Shown here: positions 45,721 to 56,872 of the stretch, in pieces
Layout: the number at the start of each line of letters is the position of its first letter
Numbering within the stretch: position 1 is the stretch's first letter
Notes under the pieces: model-generated
Told to the model about the DNA's origin: nothing
Databases searched by the model: none
What the model saw: only the letters and a program-made list of their open reading frames with translations
Assembly (NCBI GenBank): GCA_028023455.1
Contig: JAQFVV010000554.1
Span: 186,001 to 250,000, forward strand
Direction: 5' to 3'
DNA from: Epiperipatus broadwayi
Taxonomy: Eukaryota; Onychophora; Udeonychophora; Euonychophora; Peripatidae
DNA: 64,000 nucleotides
Translations under genes and position numbers: made by a program

Positions 45721-46064
45721 CTTTTTGAAACGCTTTTGAATATTTTAGTTTTTTAAAGAATTATATTGATTTTATCCATACTGTATTAACCATAAAAATT
45801 CTTCCAATGCTTTTTTTTAACACTGTTAATAATAATTACTAAATATTTTGTTTGGAGATCTTTGGAGTATGAAAAACTTTCAACTTCCTTTCACTTTCCT
45901 GCTATTTTGTTGTTTTTGTGTTCATTTTGATAACAGAAAGCATATTGATTTATTAGTTTAAAAAAAAAAATCTGAAGAGAGCAGACACGTAAAGCCAAAA
46001 TAATGTTCAAAGTATTCAAATCATACTGTTTTTATCAAGCAGAAAAAGAATTGCCTTGTTTGTT

Positions 46065-46155
46065 TTTTTAAGTGTCATAGCATCGGCCGGGACACGAACT
46101 TGCAACCCAGGCAACTGCCTGCTAGTGTCATGCTGACCTCTCGTACTGCAATTAA
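46065..46155 (-). mobile_element. SINE-1 fragment
   Basis: 'gtgtcatagcatcggccggg', 'cacgaacttgcaaccc', 'gcaactgcctgctag' and 'gctgacctctcg' match one unit of the 23.5-24.3 kb array in the same orientation. Confidence 0.65.
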
Positions 46156-46489
46156 ATATTTACAATTCAAATTTGCAAACGTTTGATTGTCTCTGAACTA
46201 GTTATTTCCTTTCGTCTCTATAACCTAAGGCTAAGAGCATTTTTGGTGAAGTAAATTATAATCAAAGAGTACTTAGCATTAGCTTATAAAGAAGAAAGAA
46301 ACCACTTCAATACACAGATGAACACATTTGCAAATTTGAATTACAAAAGTCACTATTAAATATTTATGATTATTTTTATACAATATTTGTATAGTATTTT
46401 AAAATCAAAAGTATACACTATTACAATTTGATTTAATTTGAAATTGTTTAATTAATAATAATGTAAGTTAACGAATTTGATTATACCGA

Positions 46490-46915
46490 TGCTAAACTTC
46501 CCATACAGTAGCACCACTCAGTACAAGCCAGAGTAATCAATGGATGCACAAAGATTTTCACATAAAATCCCTATAACTTCCTACTCATCCAATATTCCCA
46601 GACTAGTTTCTAGCTTGTGAGTTTTATCAGTGAGGAGACTTGGATCTGAAAGCACTGCACCTAGATCTTATGATTTAAGGCAACCCTCCAGCAGCCACCT
46701 TTTGTCTTATTAGCTAATTATAAAACAACAAGTTAGAAACTGGTCTGGGGATATTAGATGAGCAGGCACTAGATATAGATTCTATGCAAAAACCTTCTTG
46801 CATCCATTAATTACTCTAGCTTGCACTGAATGGCACTACTGTATAGAGAGTTTAGGGTTTGTGTAAACAGCTTGTGTAATCATAAAGAATGGTGATCATG
46901 TGATGTTTAGTGGTT
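46490..46915. mobile_element. PAL copy 7, near full length
   Basis: Left arm 'cccatacagtagcaccactc' to 'caaccctccagcagccac', then an inverted right arm from 'aacaagttagaaactggtct' to 'ctgtatagagagttt', and the outer arm 'gtgatcatgtgatgtttag'. One of the best copies for deriving a consensus. Confidence 0.8.
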
Positions 46916-47555
46916 TAAGTTCAATTATAATGGTAACAGAAAATTACAGCCATAAGACTGTTAATGTCATTTTTAATCTAATTCTCTGTAATATTTGTAA
47001 TATTTTAAAAATTATAAATACAATTTTAAAGTTTAGAATAAAATTTAATCGCTTTATGATGACTTCACATTTTATTCATTTATGTTTTAAAAATAAATTT
47101 CATTCAACAAAGATTTTATTAATTTTCTGATTTCATTGGTTTATGGCCTTTCCTTTACATCATCCAAACAGACAAAAGGTCATTGTTCTCAATATGTATT
47201 ATCTTTATTTTATTTTTTTCTATATCTACAAAGTTCAAATATTTTTTAAGATGTTTTTTGTTTGAAATATTATATTTCTAACAAATCAAGTCCCAGTCCA
47301 ATTTATTAAATTCTGATACAGAATAAAAGTTTAATACTAAAAGTGAATGTTGAATGACTACAAAAATTGATACCAGGGAGAAGAATAGAAATATGTTCAC
47401 AATTGAAAGATTAACACAAGTATTACAATGTATGGAAAGGTATATCCAATATGGATTTTAATCAATCAGATTTATTTATATAAATCCCCTATATTTACAA
47501 TTAAGTTCCAGGAATAAGAATGACTGTATTTCAAATCTTACACATTAAGTCTGCA
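46916..47555. other. AT-rich intergenic sequence
   Basis: Short frames only. Nothing recognised. Confidence 0.4.
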
Positions 47556-47559
47556 TTCT

Positions 47560-47980
47560 GCCCCCCTCTCTTCTATTTATTTAAATGGATACTGTCCTAT
47601 ACATGAGGGGTCAGAGGGACTTGAGGTCAACATGGGCATAACAACAATATTGGCATAAGTATGGGATTTGGGCATTCTATTATCAAATTTTCAATGGTAT
47701 GGATGGCTCAAGAGTTGAAGGTTGGAGTAGATTGAAGCCTGTCCATTAAAGTATAAATATTTGCTATCTTAATATAAACTGAGCACTGATTATATATGTG
47801 TGTGTGGGAGATGATAATCTGGACTAACTGCTGAGTGCTGGTTCAGCACGAAATATGGATATAAGTTATTATTTATCTTTTGTGCAAGTGTGTGGTCGTG
47901 TGTATTAGTAGTATGAGATAGTGTGGATAGTTGAAGGTTGTTTGAAAGTCTGAGTTCAAATCCCTATATTTATATAAATT
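47560..47980 (+). mobile_element. SINE-3 copy
   Basis: The body ('acatgaggggtcagagggac', 'gaagcctgtccattaaag', 'ggagatgataatctggac') is followed by the tRNA-like sequence 'attagtagtatgagatagtg' and B box 'gagttcaaatcccta'. Here the head-like part lies at the right end, as in 45.6 kb. Confidence 0.6.
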
Positions 47981-48505
47981 ATGTTATTTTAAAAGCACCA
48001 ATCTTTACAAGCAGCAAAATCTAAGTTTAAAATGTAAAAAATACACTAATTTCTACCTCTAAAAAAATGGTTGTTTGTCATTATTGAAGGATTATTTTGA
48101 CTCCACATTGGTTAGAAATTCAGTGATTGTAAGGTATGTTTATGAAAGGGTTGAATACCATTTCAAAAATTATGAATTCAAAAGCTATTAATATTCGAAT
48201 GCAATTAGGTCAGCCTAATGAAAACTACAATTTTCAAAATACACTAAATGATAAACTGAATTACTAAAAAAAAAAAATCCATTTGTAGTGCTCTTACATG
48301 AATAAATATAGAATGTATTGATTTATAACTATGCTGAAAGTATAAAACAAAAGATTTGCACATTAATGTTTTTGATTACTGTGTGTACAACTCGGATAGT
48401 TCTGGAATTTTCTGCACCAAAGTTCTTATACCCAAGAAATAAAACCATTTATTTATTTGTATGGCAGTTAATGACTACAATTGTTTACTAGTAGTCAGTA
48501 AATAC
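47981..48505. other. AT-rich intergenic sequence
   Basis: Nothing recognised. Confidence 0.35.
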
Positions 48506-48563
48506 ATACACACACACCCATATATATATGGGTGTGTGTGTGTGTGTGCGTGTGTGTGTGTGT
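48506..48563. repeat. (CA)n-TATATATA-(TG)n palindromic microsatellite
   Basis: 'cacacacacccatatatata' is mirrored by 'tgggtgtgtgtgtgtgtgtg', giving a short perfect hairpin and a strand-switching dinucleotide repeat. Confidence 0.85.
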
Positions 48564-48679
48564 AAATACTGGCTATTGCTATACTAGAAATTATAAATGA
48601 AATAGAAAATCTTATAAACATTACAATACTAGCCAAAAAACCAAAATTTTATGAAAGCTCTTATACAATCATGGTACAT

Positions 48680-49015
48680 TAAACATAGATGATCACCATT
48701 CTTTATGCTTACACAAGATGTTTTTGACAGAGGCAAAACTCTCCATACAGTAGTGCCACTCAGTGCAAGCCAAAGTAATCAATGGATGCAGGAAGGTTGG
48801 TGGAGGGTTGTATTAAATTGTAAGATCTAGGTGCAGTGCTCTCAGGTCCAAGGTTCCTCACTGATGAAAGCCACAAGCTAGGAAACCAGTCTGGGAATAT
48901 TGGATGAGTAGGGACTAGGTAGGCTTTTATGCACAAACCTTCCTGCATCCATTGATTACTCTGGCTTGCACTGACTGGCGCTACTGTATGGAGAGTTTTG
49001 CCTCTGTGTATATTA
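48680..49015. mobile_element. PAL copy 8
   Basis: Outer left arm 'gatgatcaccattctttatg', terminal 'actctccatacagtagtgcc', then a jump to the right half 'gtggagggttgtattaaatt' through 'gcatccattgattactctgg' and 'ctgtatggagagttttgcc'. The antisense 95-codon frame over it is not a gene. Confidence 0.8.
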
Positions 49016-49017
49016 AA

Positions 49018-49260
49018 AAAATATATGTACAAAAAAAACCTACCCATAATTCACTTCAAAAAACACTTCATTTAATATTAAAGGATAACTTTATGAGATT
49101 GATGTCTTCAGATTCAAAAAAATTTATCATCAGTTTCTTTTACTCTTTTGTTTTTTCTAGAATCTGAGGTCATCAATCTTATGAAGACATCCTTTGATGG
49201 TAAAGGAAGTTGGTTTTTGAAGTGAATGATGGGAAGGCTATTTTGTTTTGTATATATATG
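49018..49260. repeat. Long inverted repeat, MITE-like, next to PAL copy 8
   Basis: Left arm 49021-49110 ('cccataattcacttcaaaaa', 'ataactttatgagattgatg', 'tcttcagattc') pairs with right arm 49160-49260 ('gaatctgaggtcatcaatct', 'tttttgaagtgaatgatggg') over a ~50 bp loop, with several mismatches. The sequence is unrelated to PAL. Confidence 0.7.
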
Positions 49261-49349
49261 TTGTATCTTGCTGAATTTCACTTGAAAATATTTATTTGTT
49301 AATAGATCAAATCATGGTTGCTAATATTATAATGTTATGTGATTTTCTA

Positions 49350-49425
49350 TTTTACACACACACACAATAATAATAGTAGTAGTAGTAGTAGTAGTAATAA
49401 TAATAATGATGATGATGATGATAAA
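49350..49425. repeat. Compound microsatellite
   Basis: (CA)n, then (TAG)n 'agtagtagtagtagtagtag', (AAT)n and (GAT)n in series. Confidence 0.9.
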
Positions 49426-49674
49426 AAAATAAATCAGGAAATTTCAATGCAATAGATAATTGAAAACATGAATTATAACTATTAATGGTAAACGTCTACT
49501 CATGGCTACCCAAGTTAAGTTGACCATATGCTTTATAAAATTATACTAAGGCATGCATAACCTGTTAAAAAGTTCTAGAACCACATTATTTTTACAGATG
49601 GGGTTTCTCTGGGATTTATCTTTCAGCTGAAATAATTAGATAGTTTCTTTTTTGGAATTCTGATATTTTAAGCC

Positions 49675-49915
49675 AATAAACATCACATGACCACCACCTC
49701 TTATGCTTGTGTATAACTGTTGTTAAAACAGGCAAAACTCACTATACGTATTGCCACACACACTGACGAAGGCCACAAGCCAGAAACTAGTCTGGGGATA
49801 TTGGATGAGTAGGCACTAGATGGGGATTTTATGCACAAACCTTCTGGCATTCATTGATTACTCTAGCTTGCTGTGTGTGGCCATACGTATAGTGAGTTTT
49901 GCCTATTTTAACTCT
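49675..49915. mobile_element. PAL copy 9 with matched private variants in both arms
   Basis: The left terminal arm 49723-49762 and right terminal arm 49871-49910 pair almost perfectly. Both carry 'cactatacgtat' (or its complement) where other PAL copies have 'ctccatacagtag', and both carry a (CA)n-like 'cacacaca' where others have 'ctcagtgc'. Confidence 0.8.
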
Positions 49916-50179
49916 GATATTTTCTCAATTACTTCAGCTATTAATAAAATCCAGTTAAGCTAATTAGACAATATTGTTTTCCGTTTTTATACTATTGTTC
50001 ACCCAAGTCTATTCACAATTATTGTTGTTTTTATCTTACTAATACATTTATCATGTCACTATTTTCATTTCGTTTTTAATCTTGTTAATAGAGTAAACAT
50101 GCTTTTTTATTATTGGAATGGATGATTTAATAAATTTTTTTGTGAGTATAATTTTTTTTTTCAATTAATTATTTAAAGG

Positions 50180-50590
50180 TTTACAATACATATCCACAAA
50201 TCAACATTTTCAATCATTATTAATTAGGATGAAGATATCTCCAAGTTTAATCCAGTTCCACCAATTCTTTTTTCAGCCATCATCTATCCATTATAAGATG
50301 AGGATCTCTACAAGATTAATGCAATTTCTCCAATCTATAGCTTCTTTTCTTTACATCACAACAACCAATACCCTTATTTTATCCATCCATCTCATATGGT
50401 CAATTTCTAGTTCTTTTACAATCTTTTGGGATTCAGTTTAAGATTTTAATTATCCATCTATTACTATTGCTTTTAGCGATATGTCCAGCCGAGATCCATT
50501 TCAGTCTTTTAATTCTTTCAGTGATGCCAGTGAGGTTCTCTCAATCAACCCTTTTGATTTTAATCCCTTCCTGTTGATCCAATATACTTA
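50180..50590 (-). pseudogene. RTE-like LINE 3' relic
   Basis: The + strand shows 'gatgaagatatctccaagtt', a second 'gatgaggatctctacaag', 'cttttacaatcttttgggat', 'gcgatatgtccagccgaga' and 'cttttaattctttcagtgat', the reverse complement of the shared RTE-like 3' end. The start of the 3' UTR motif appears twice (50229 and 50299), a small internal duplication. Confidence 0.65.
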
Positions 50591-50855
50591 GTTAAGGGTT
50601 TGAAGTCTATCAGTTGTTATCTGCTAGGTGTCCAAGACATAGATCTGTAACTAGCAAAACAAAGATGATAGTCATCTATTATCTTGCCAGTATCATCATA
50701 TAGCAAACATAGACACAGACTATAATAATTTATAGAGAAATTTGTTTATAAAAAAATTGAATTGTCCTTTAACTGCTATTGATTCTCAACTATGTGTAAG
50801 ATATAAAAGTAAGATATTTTTAAATTTTTGCTAAACATTTTCAAAAGTCAGCAAA
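50591..50855. other. AT-rich spacer
   Basis: Nothing recognised. Confidence 0.35.
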
Positions 50856-50859
50856 AAGT

Positions 50860-50995
50860 CACATGATCACCATTTCCTATGCTTATATAATAGGTAAAAG
50901 GTGGATTATGGAAGGTTATATTATAACCTAGCATCCATTGGTTACTCTGGCTTGCACTAGGTGGCACTGTTATATGAGGGTTTGCTACGTTAATT
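50860..50995. mobile_element. PAL copy 10, internally deleted
   Basis: Outer left arm 'cacatgatcaccatttccta', then the right end 'gcatccattggttactctgg', 'ggtggcactgttatatgagg'. Confidence 0.7.
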
Positions 50996-51089
50996 ATACC
51001 TTAATGGATTTTCATTTTGTTGTTAATTTGCTTAGTTGAATAGCATATTGATTATTTCATTAAAATGTGTTTTTATTTTAGATTCATAG

Positions 51090-51312
51090 CTTTATAGTTA
51101 ACTAAAAAGGTAAAAGATAGCTGTTAGAAGACTGCATTAGATTCTAAAATCTAGATGCACTGCTCTCAGTTCCAAGACTTTTCACTAATGAAAGTCACAA
51201 ACTAGAAACTAGTCTGGGAATATTGAATGAATATGCACTAGATATAGAATTTATGTACAAACCCATTGATTACTATGGCTGACACTTGGTGGCACTGCTA
51301 CTTGGAGTTTGT
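51090..51312. mobile_element. PAL copy 11, right half, target of LINE-X
   Basis: Right half from 'aaaaggtaaaagatagctg' to 'ggtggcactgctacttggag'. The LINE-X body begins directly after 'tttgttactgtaa'. Confidence 0.7.
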
Positions 51313-52440
51313 TACTGTAATCAGAAAAATTATTGGGATAAATGGGAGAAAAAATTGATAATTGAAGCAAAGAAAAGAAAGGAATTGATAAAGAAATTAA
51401 CAGTGTTTTCATATAATAAATATGATGTAGCTAGAATTATATGGAAGGGAGTTGCAGTAGCAGGGTTAACATATGGTAATGATGCATTATATGTTAATAA
51501 AGGAGTATTAAATTATTTAGAAAAAGTTCAAAGGGAAGTAGGAAGACATGCCTTGGATGTAGATGTATGGACAGCAAGGGGGGGGGGCAATTCAAGGAGA
51601 AATGGGATGGTCAAGTTTTTATATGAGAGATGCAAAAAGTAAAATGAAAATGTTTGGTAGATTGCAGTTTATGGATAATAAAAGAATAGCCATAATAGTA
51701 TTTAATTGGGTTATAAGTAAAAGGCAGGCAACAAGATGAGTGAGAAAGGTAATGCTGTATGCAAAAGATTTGGATAATTAATTTATATCAGTATATTTGT
51801 ACAAAAGAGGGGATGATTGTGTTAGGAGGATTGTTGAGTGTTATAGTGGTAAGGAATGGGATAAAAGAATAGATTTATTAATAAAGAATAGGGAGTTAGA
51901 GAAATGGAGAACTAGTATGGAGAGTAAAAAGAGTTTAAATATCTATAGAAATAAACAGAATATTAGGTTCGAGTTATATGATAATAGTAAGGAAAGTAGT
52001 TTATTGTTTAAGGCTCAAACGGGATCTTTAGCAACAAGAGAATATACATGTAAATGGAAAAATATGGGTGATTTAGTCTGTAAATTATGTAAGGAAGGAA
52101 TAGAAAATATTAGGCATCTGTTAATTGAATGTAAATGCGTGAAAACAGAAAGGGCACATATAATGAAGTTATGGAAGAATAAATATGAAAAAAGTGATTA
52201 TACAGAAAGTGGATTATTGGTTTTTATGCTGGGTTTGTAAAAAGATAAGGGGGATTTAGATATAAAGGCTATAGAGTTGATAAAGATTTTGTTGTGGAAA
52301 TGGGATGAAACAGAATATGGGAAAACGTAGAGTGGCGAATGGAAAATTAAATGGCTAACAGGTTTATGTGGGCATAATTGCTTAGATATTCTTGACTTCG
52401 TTTAAGGAGAAGCCACAATACATCACATCACATCACTGTA
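51306..52440 (+). mobile_element. LINE-X, longest copy, 5' truncated
   Basis: It begins with K-L-I-I-E-A-K-K-R-K-E-L-like sequence. A thumb-like GVAVAGLTYGNDALYVNKGV follows, then EKVQREVGRHALDV. A run of 10 Gs at 51578-51587, where the other copy has 4 bases fewer, breaks the frame. It resumes at 51797 with GDDCVRRIVECYSGKEWDKR, KAQTGSLATREYTCKWKN and the knuckle CKLCKEGIENIRHLLIEC, then stops at 52238-52240. The 3' UTR ends 'aaggagaagccacaatac' plus ATCAC pentamers at 52420-52437. The same TGA as in the 1.3 kb copy occurs after Q-A-T-R (51737-51739). 'actgtaa' at both edges may be the target duplication. Confidence 0.75.
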
Positions 52441-53300
52441 AAAAAAAATAATGCTGGTGAATATTCTAATAATTAACAATTCTAACGGCAGCATGGATGT
52501 CTAAATACCACGATTTTCAAAATAGCATATATTTCACATTTTTTTTGCTGTATATATAATGCTTTTTATATATATAATCGAGTAAACGTAAGAATATGAA
52601 TTCAGTATTTTTTAAAAAAATTTTAAGCAATGTTCACTAATAAATTATGTTTAATTTATTCATTTAATACAGTTCAAATCTATTTTTTTTTAAAATTAAT
52701 AATCTTTCTAAAGTAACAACCATTAAATACTTTTGAGCATTTTTAATTTTTATCACTGTGTCATTTGGTGCAGCAAACGAGTAACAGATATGAAGGCTTA
52801 AGTTCAACAGATGGTGCCCAAATCTGTTACTTCTGATGCTCACATTTCTTGAGAACTCTCAAGCAATAAAGTCATTCGATAGTTTTAATTTTTATTTTTG
52901 CCAGTATAATTAATTACTTGAATGATTTTTAGCCAAACATTGCCTCATCTAAAAAAGAAAAAAAACCAATGGTTTTGGATTAATGATAATTTAAGGGCGT
53001 ATATACATAATTTTAGGAGTTGATGAAAATTTCCAAGCACCCCTTTTGTTTAATTTAATTAACTAACGCATATTACATCATCATCTAAATACTTTCAAAA
53101 AATGATGTCACTTGTCTTGAGTTCTTATTTAAAAGGCAAGTATGGAGACGACCATTACAAATTTCAACATTAATTCACCGAGATGTTATTGCTATCTGAT
53201 TCTATTTAGCCTTAAATAATTTTCACGAGGTAGAATCTTGAATCTACTCGATGTTAATGTCTCTTTGACTTTCAAATTCATTGTAAATATGTAATAGTAA
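52441..53300. other. AT-rich intergenic sequence with SINE-2 scrap
   Basis: Around 52765-52885 'ggtgcagcaaacgagtaaca', 'aaatctgttacttctgatgc' and 'gagaactctcaagcaataaa' match SINE-2. Otherwise nothing recognised. Confidence 0.5.
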
Positions 53301-53301
53301 T

Positions 53302-53914
53302 TGTTATATCCGCAAGAATGTCTTTGCAGCCATCAAATAAATATACACAATATTTTACTCAGTCTGAATAGCGAATAGTTTGCAACACTCTATCTCCATA
53401 ATTCTCTGGCAACGGATGCTCTTGCTCTGCAACTAATGCTCTGCTCTGCAACTAATGCTCTGATCTACAACTAATGCTCGACTCTGCAACGAATGCTCTA
53501 TTCTGCTGCGGTCTCCCCATTTCTGTGGGCTCTTCCAGCTACACCTGTGGACTACATTTCCACTGGGCACTGATCATTTATTGCAGGCACTGATGCGAGA
53601 TATCTTTACTCTAAATTACTACACGTCTACTGCCATTGTATTCCAAATCTGGCTGCTAATAACTGCCTTACACCTGCGTAGTTGTTACACCATCTTTTAT
53701 TGCTTGCTGATAACTATAGCAATTAATCCTTGTCCAATCAGGTAATGTCTTTTATCCAGAAATATTTGCAATAAGCAAATATCTCTTGGAATTATCGTCC
53801 GCCATTACGTTACTTAACTTCCTCTGTTATCAGCGCGCGATCTACAACCACTCAAACAAATTCTAGTTTTTCTGGAGTGCACAAACATGTCTGCCATTTT
53901 TACAAACACTACAG
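53302..53914 (+). mobile_element. D element copy 2, short core
   Basis: Sister of 29424-30521 in the same orientation. The tandem core is reduced to about four to five units (53405-53505, 'ctctgcaactaatgct'), while the 3' ~400 bp is conserved up to 'aacactacagt'. The core therefore varies in length between copies. Confidence 0.65.
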
Positions 53915-54680
53915 TAATCTTAAATAATGAAATTTAATAGGTGATAAATTTAGAAACTGATGAAAATCTAGTACCATCTTTATTAAATTTAATTAGCTCA
54001 CATCATATCTTCATCCAAACAACATTAGCATATTAACCTGAAAATTCCCAAGGATTTGTATACTTCAGGATTCTACTTTGTGAAGATACTTAAAGCCAAA
54101 TTGATATAACATTTTTGCAAATTAATGTTGCTCATAAATGCTATTATTCATATTGACTATTTTAATAAAAACTCAAAAACCAGTTGAAATGGTATTATTT
54201 TTGTCTGTTAATGATGGTTGGATAATAATAAGATGCGGTACATTGTGGTGTCATGAATTCACACTTCTCCAATTATCAGATTTATTTATGGAGTGTCATA
54301 GTGGTGTTTATTGTTCCTAATTGATGATTTAGGGAAGGTAATCAATTACACATTCTCATTTGCATTGCTAAAAAATTTTCATTCAAACACAGAATTATGA
54401 AAGCCTCAGAGTCTATATATTTATCATGGCACTATCAGAATATTATTTTATCCCTAAAGATAGAGAGAATTTCGTTTTGGTTATTCATCATATTATAATG
54501 AGAGAAACATTTATCATATCTTCATCTCCATTTATGTACAAAAAAGATACTGAAAATAATTTAACTAGGAAATGGAATTTATTAAACACTGTAAACAATA
54601 ACTAAATAAAATTATCATGTATAAAGATCTCTTTCTCAAGATCATCCTCTTGTTAACATTTGGAAAACAAATGAACATAT
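53915..54680. other. AT-rich intergenic sequence
   Basis: No gene recognised. The 60-codon frame at 54138-54320 has no recognisable features. Confidence 0.35.
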
Positions 54681-54684
54681 CAAA

Positions 54685-54960
54685 ACATCACATGATCACC
54701 ATTTCATATGCTTACACATGCTGTTAATAAGAGTACCAAACTTTCCATACATTAGTAACAAATAGGTAAAAGGTGACTGCAGGAGGGTTGTATTAAATCC
54801 TAAGATCTACAAGCAGTATTTCTCACTGATGAAAGCCACAAGTTAAAAAATAGGGATTCTATGTAAAAACCTTCCTGAATCCATTGATTATAAAAGCTTG
54901 CACTTGGTGGCACTACTGTATGGAGAAGCCACAGTACATCACATCACATTACATATTACT
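54685..54960. mobile_element. PAL copy 12 ending in a LINE-X tail
   Basis: PAL runs to 'ggtggcactactgtatggag' at 54921 and changes directly into the LINE-X 3' terminus 'aagccacagtacatcacatc'. The overlap 'ggagaag' could be microhomology. Only ~30 bp of LINE-X is present. Confidence 0.7.
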
Positions 54961-55194
54961 CTTATTAAATGAACTTATGTATACTTTATTGGTATATGTG
55001 CAATAACAAAGAAAAACAATTTCTAAGGCAATTTATCTGGTTCTTTATTTTGAGTTATTCAATGCCTTGTCACTAAAGTAATTATTATTGCAGGAAGACC
55101 TGAAATAAATTAACTATCAATTAGACTTGAATTTTATGTTAACATATCCAAATAGATGGTTATTACACATTGTTGCTCAACTTTATTTAAAAAA
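54961..55194. other. AT-rich spacer
   Basis: Nothing recognised. Confidence 0.3.
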
Positions 55195-55310
55195 AAGACT
55201 AATGGATTTATTGCTCAGAAATTCATAAGAAATTTGAGTGCCAGAATCAATCTTGAGACATCCTGATTCCAAGACAGACACTTTGGCATTGCACCAAACC
55301 ATGCAGATGA
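55195..55310 (-). mobile_element. SINE-2, single copy
   Basis: The minus strand reads 'caagattgattctggcactc' (B-box-like), then 'aaatttcttatgaatttctg' and 'agcaataaatccattag', the same tail as at 9.4 kb. Confidence 0.6.
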
Positions 55311-55390
55311 TACATGTAACTTAACTAATTCACTCGTACATTATATATTTATAGGATAAATTTTAGAATGATATGTGAATATGATTGGAC

Positions 55391-55610
55391 TGGGTATTGA
55401 TTAAGCAGATGTTCTATATAATAGATTCAGATTTTATATATCAGGAAGAGCCATTGTACTGAACATGTTAATCGATAAAGTTACCATTTTCAAAGCAAAC
55501 TGGGTATTGATTAAGCAGATGTTCTATATAATAGATTCAGATTTTATATATCAGGAAGAGCCATTGTACTGAACATGTTAATCGATAAAGTTACCATTTT
55601 CAAAGCAAAC
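55391..55610. repeat. Perfect 110-bp tandem duplication
   Basis: 55391-55500 and 55501-55610 are identical, starting 'tgggtattgattaagcagat' and ending 'ttttcaaagcaaac'. No repeat family is recognised in it. Either very recent or an assembly effect. Confidence 0.95.
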
Positions 55611-55844
55611 TGTTGATGAAATTTTATGTAAAGTAACATGAAAATGTTATGTGTAATTTTTTTAAAAAGAAATAGTACAAACTAATGTGATTATAAAATT
55701 TAATGCTGAGTTTTATAATAATAATACAATACAAACTGTAAAAACTTGCATAATTTACTAAAAAAGTAATACGTTGCTTAATAATACAGTATTGTATAGT
55801 TTAAAAAATAATACTGTAGCACTTTCTCAATACAATATTACCAC

Positions 55845-56095
55845 TTTGGGCAAGCCATTGTAACCAATAGATATGCGGTTAGTGTATCAAAATCCCTATT
55901 TAGTACTTACTCATCCAATATCTCTAGATTAGTTTCTAACTTGTGGTTTTAATCAGTGAGAAGCATTTGATCTCAGAGCACTGTGCTTATGTCTTTGGAT
56001 ATAACACATTTCCTTTAGCAACGTCTTTTATCTTTTTAGTTAACTATATGGTGATCGTGTGATGTTACAGTGGTTTAATAAAAAATGTTAGGCAA
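55845..56095. mobile_element. PAL copy 13, left half
   Basis: 'tcaaaatccctatttagtac', 'ctcatccaatatctctagat', 'cttgtggttttaatcagtga', then outer arm 'ggtgatcgtgtgatgttaca'. It is diverged. Confidence 0.6.
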
Positions 56096-56231
56096 TAATG
56101 AAGTAACAATTTGCTTCAATTTCTTAATGAACAATACATATCAGTGTAATGTATTAAAAACAATACAAATTAAAAAAAATTCAAACAGTAATACCTGCAA
56201 TAAGTGACATAAATCATTAAGATATTATAGC

Positions 56232-56872
56232 CGAGTGTTGGTGGTCTAGTGCAGTGGTCTTCAACCTTTTTACATCTGTGGACTGGTAAAAATAAGGATA
56301 AAGTTTCGCGGACTGGCAAAAATAAGGATAAGATTTCATGACCGGAAAAGTCTATAGATAAATTTTCTTAAAGATGTAAAGTGCTTAGCCTTAGATGAGC
56401 ATAATTGTTGTAACTGATCAAAACAACAATGTTAAATATACAAGGTGAAGTTATATATATATATATGGAGTTTGTATAATAAAAAACTTTTTTTTTTTAA
56501 TTTTGAATTTTTTTAGAAAAGTAATAAAAAATTTAATTCTCCCCCCCCCCATAAACATCTATGATAACTAGAAAAACAAATTAATTTATGTATGATTGAT
56601 TAGATTTTGTTTTCATTCTGTTTCTTTTTTTTAAATTAGGTAAAAATGAGATGAAAAAAATAAATAAAAATTGTTTATATTAATTAAAAGTTTAAACTCT
56701 TATTATTTTGTTATTACAAACTTTCCTGCCAGTCTACTGCGGACCAGTAAAAAACTTCTGTGGCATGGCACTGGTTCGTGGACCAAATGTTGAAGAGCAC
56801 TGGTCTAGTGGTTAGCATAGCTGCCTTCCCAATCAGCTGGCCTGGGTTTGCTTCCCGAAAAAAAAAAAAAAG
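56232..56872 (+). mobile_element. SINE-1 split by a hAT insertion
   Basis: The head 'gagtgttggtggtctagtg' (56233-56251) stops inside the A box and resumes at 56803 with 'gtctagtggttagcatagct', the B box 'ggcctgggtttgcttcccg' and an A-run to about 56872. Confidence 0.8.
56252..56802. mobile_element. Non-autonomous hAT element, 551 bp
   Basis: Terminal inverted repeats are CAGTGGTCTTCAACC at the left and a 15-bp complement with a few mismatches (GTTGAAGAGCACTG) at the right. An exact 8-bp duplication GTCTAGTG flanks it (56244-56251 and 56803-56810), the hAT signature. Inside, 'ggactggtaaaaataaggat' is repeated once with small changes. There is a 10-C run at 56541-56550. No transposase is encoded, so movement would need an enzyme from elsewhere. 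Confidence 0.9.

Noticed and set aside
48760-49047. 95-codon minus-strand frame
   Set aside because: It lies over PAL copy 8, and similar SQSNQWMQ frames recur at other PAL copies, so it is repeat-derived.
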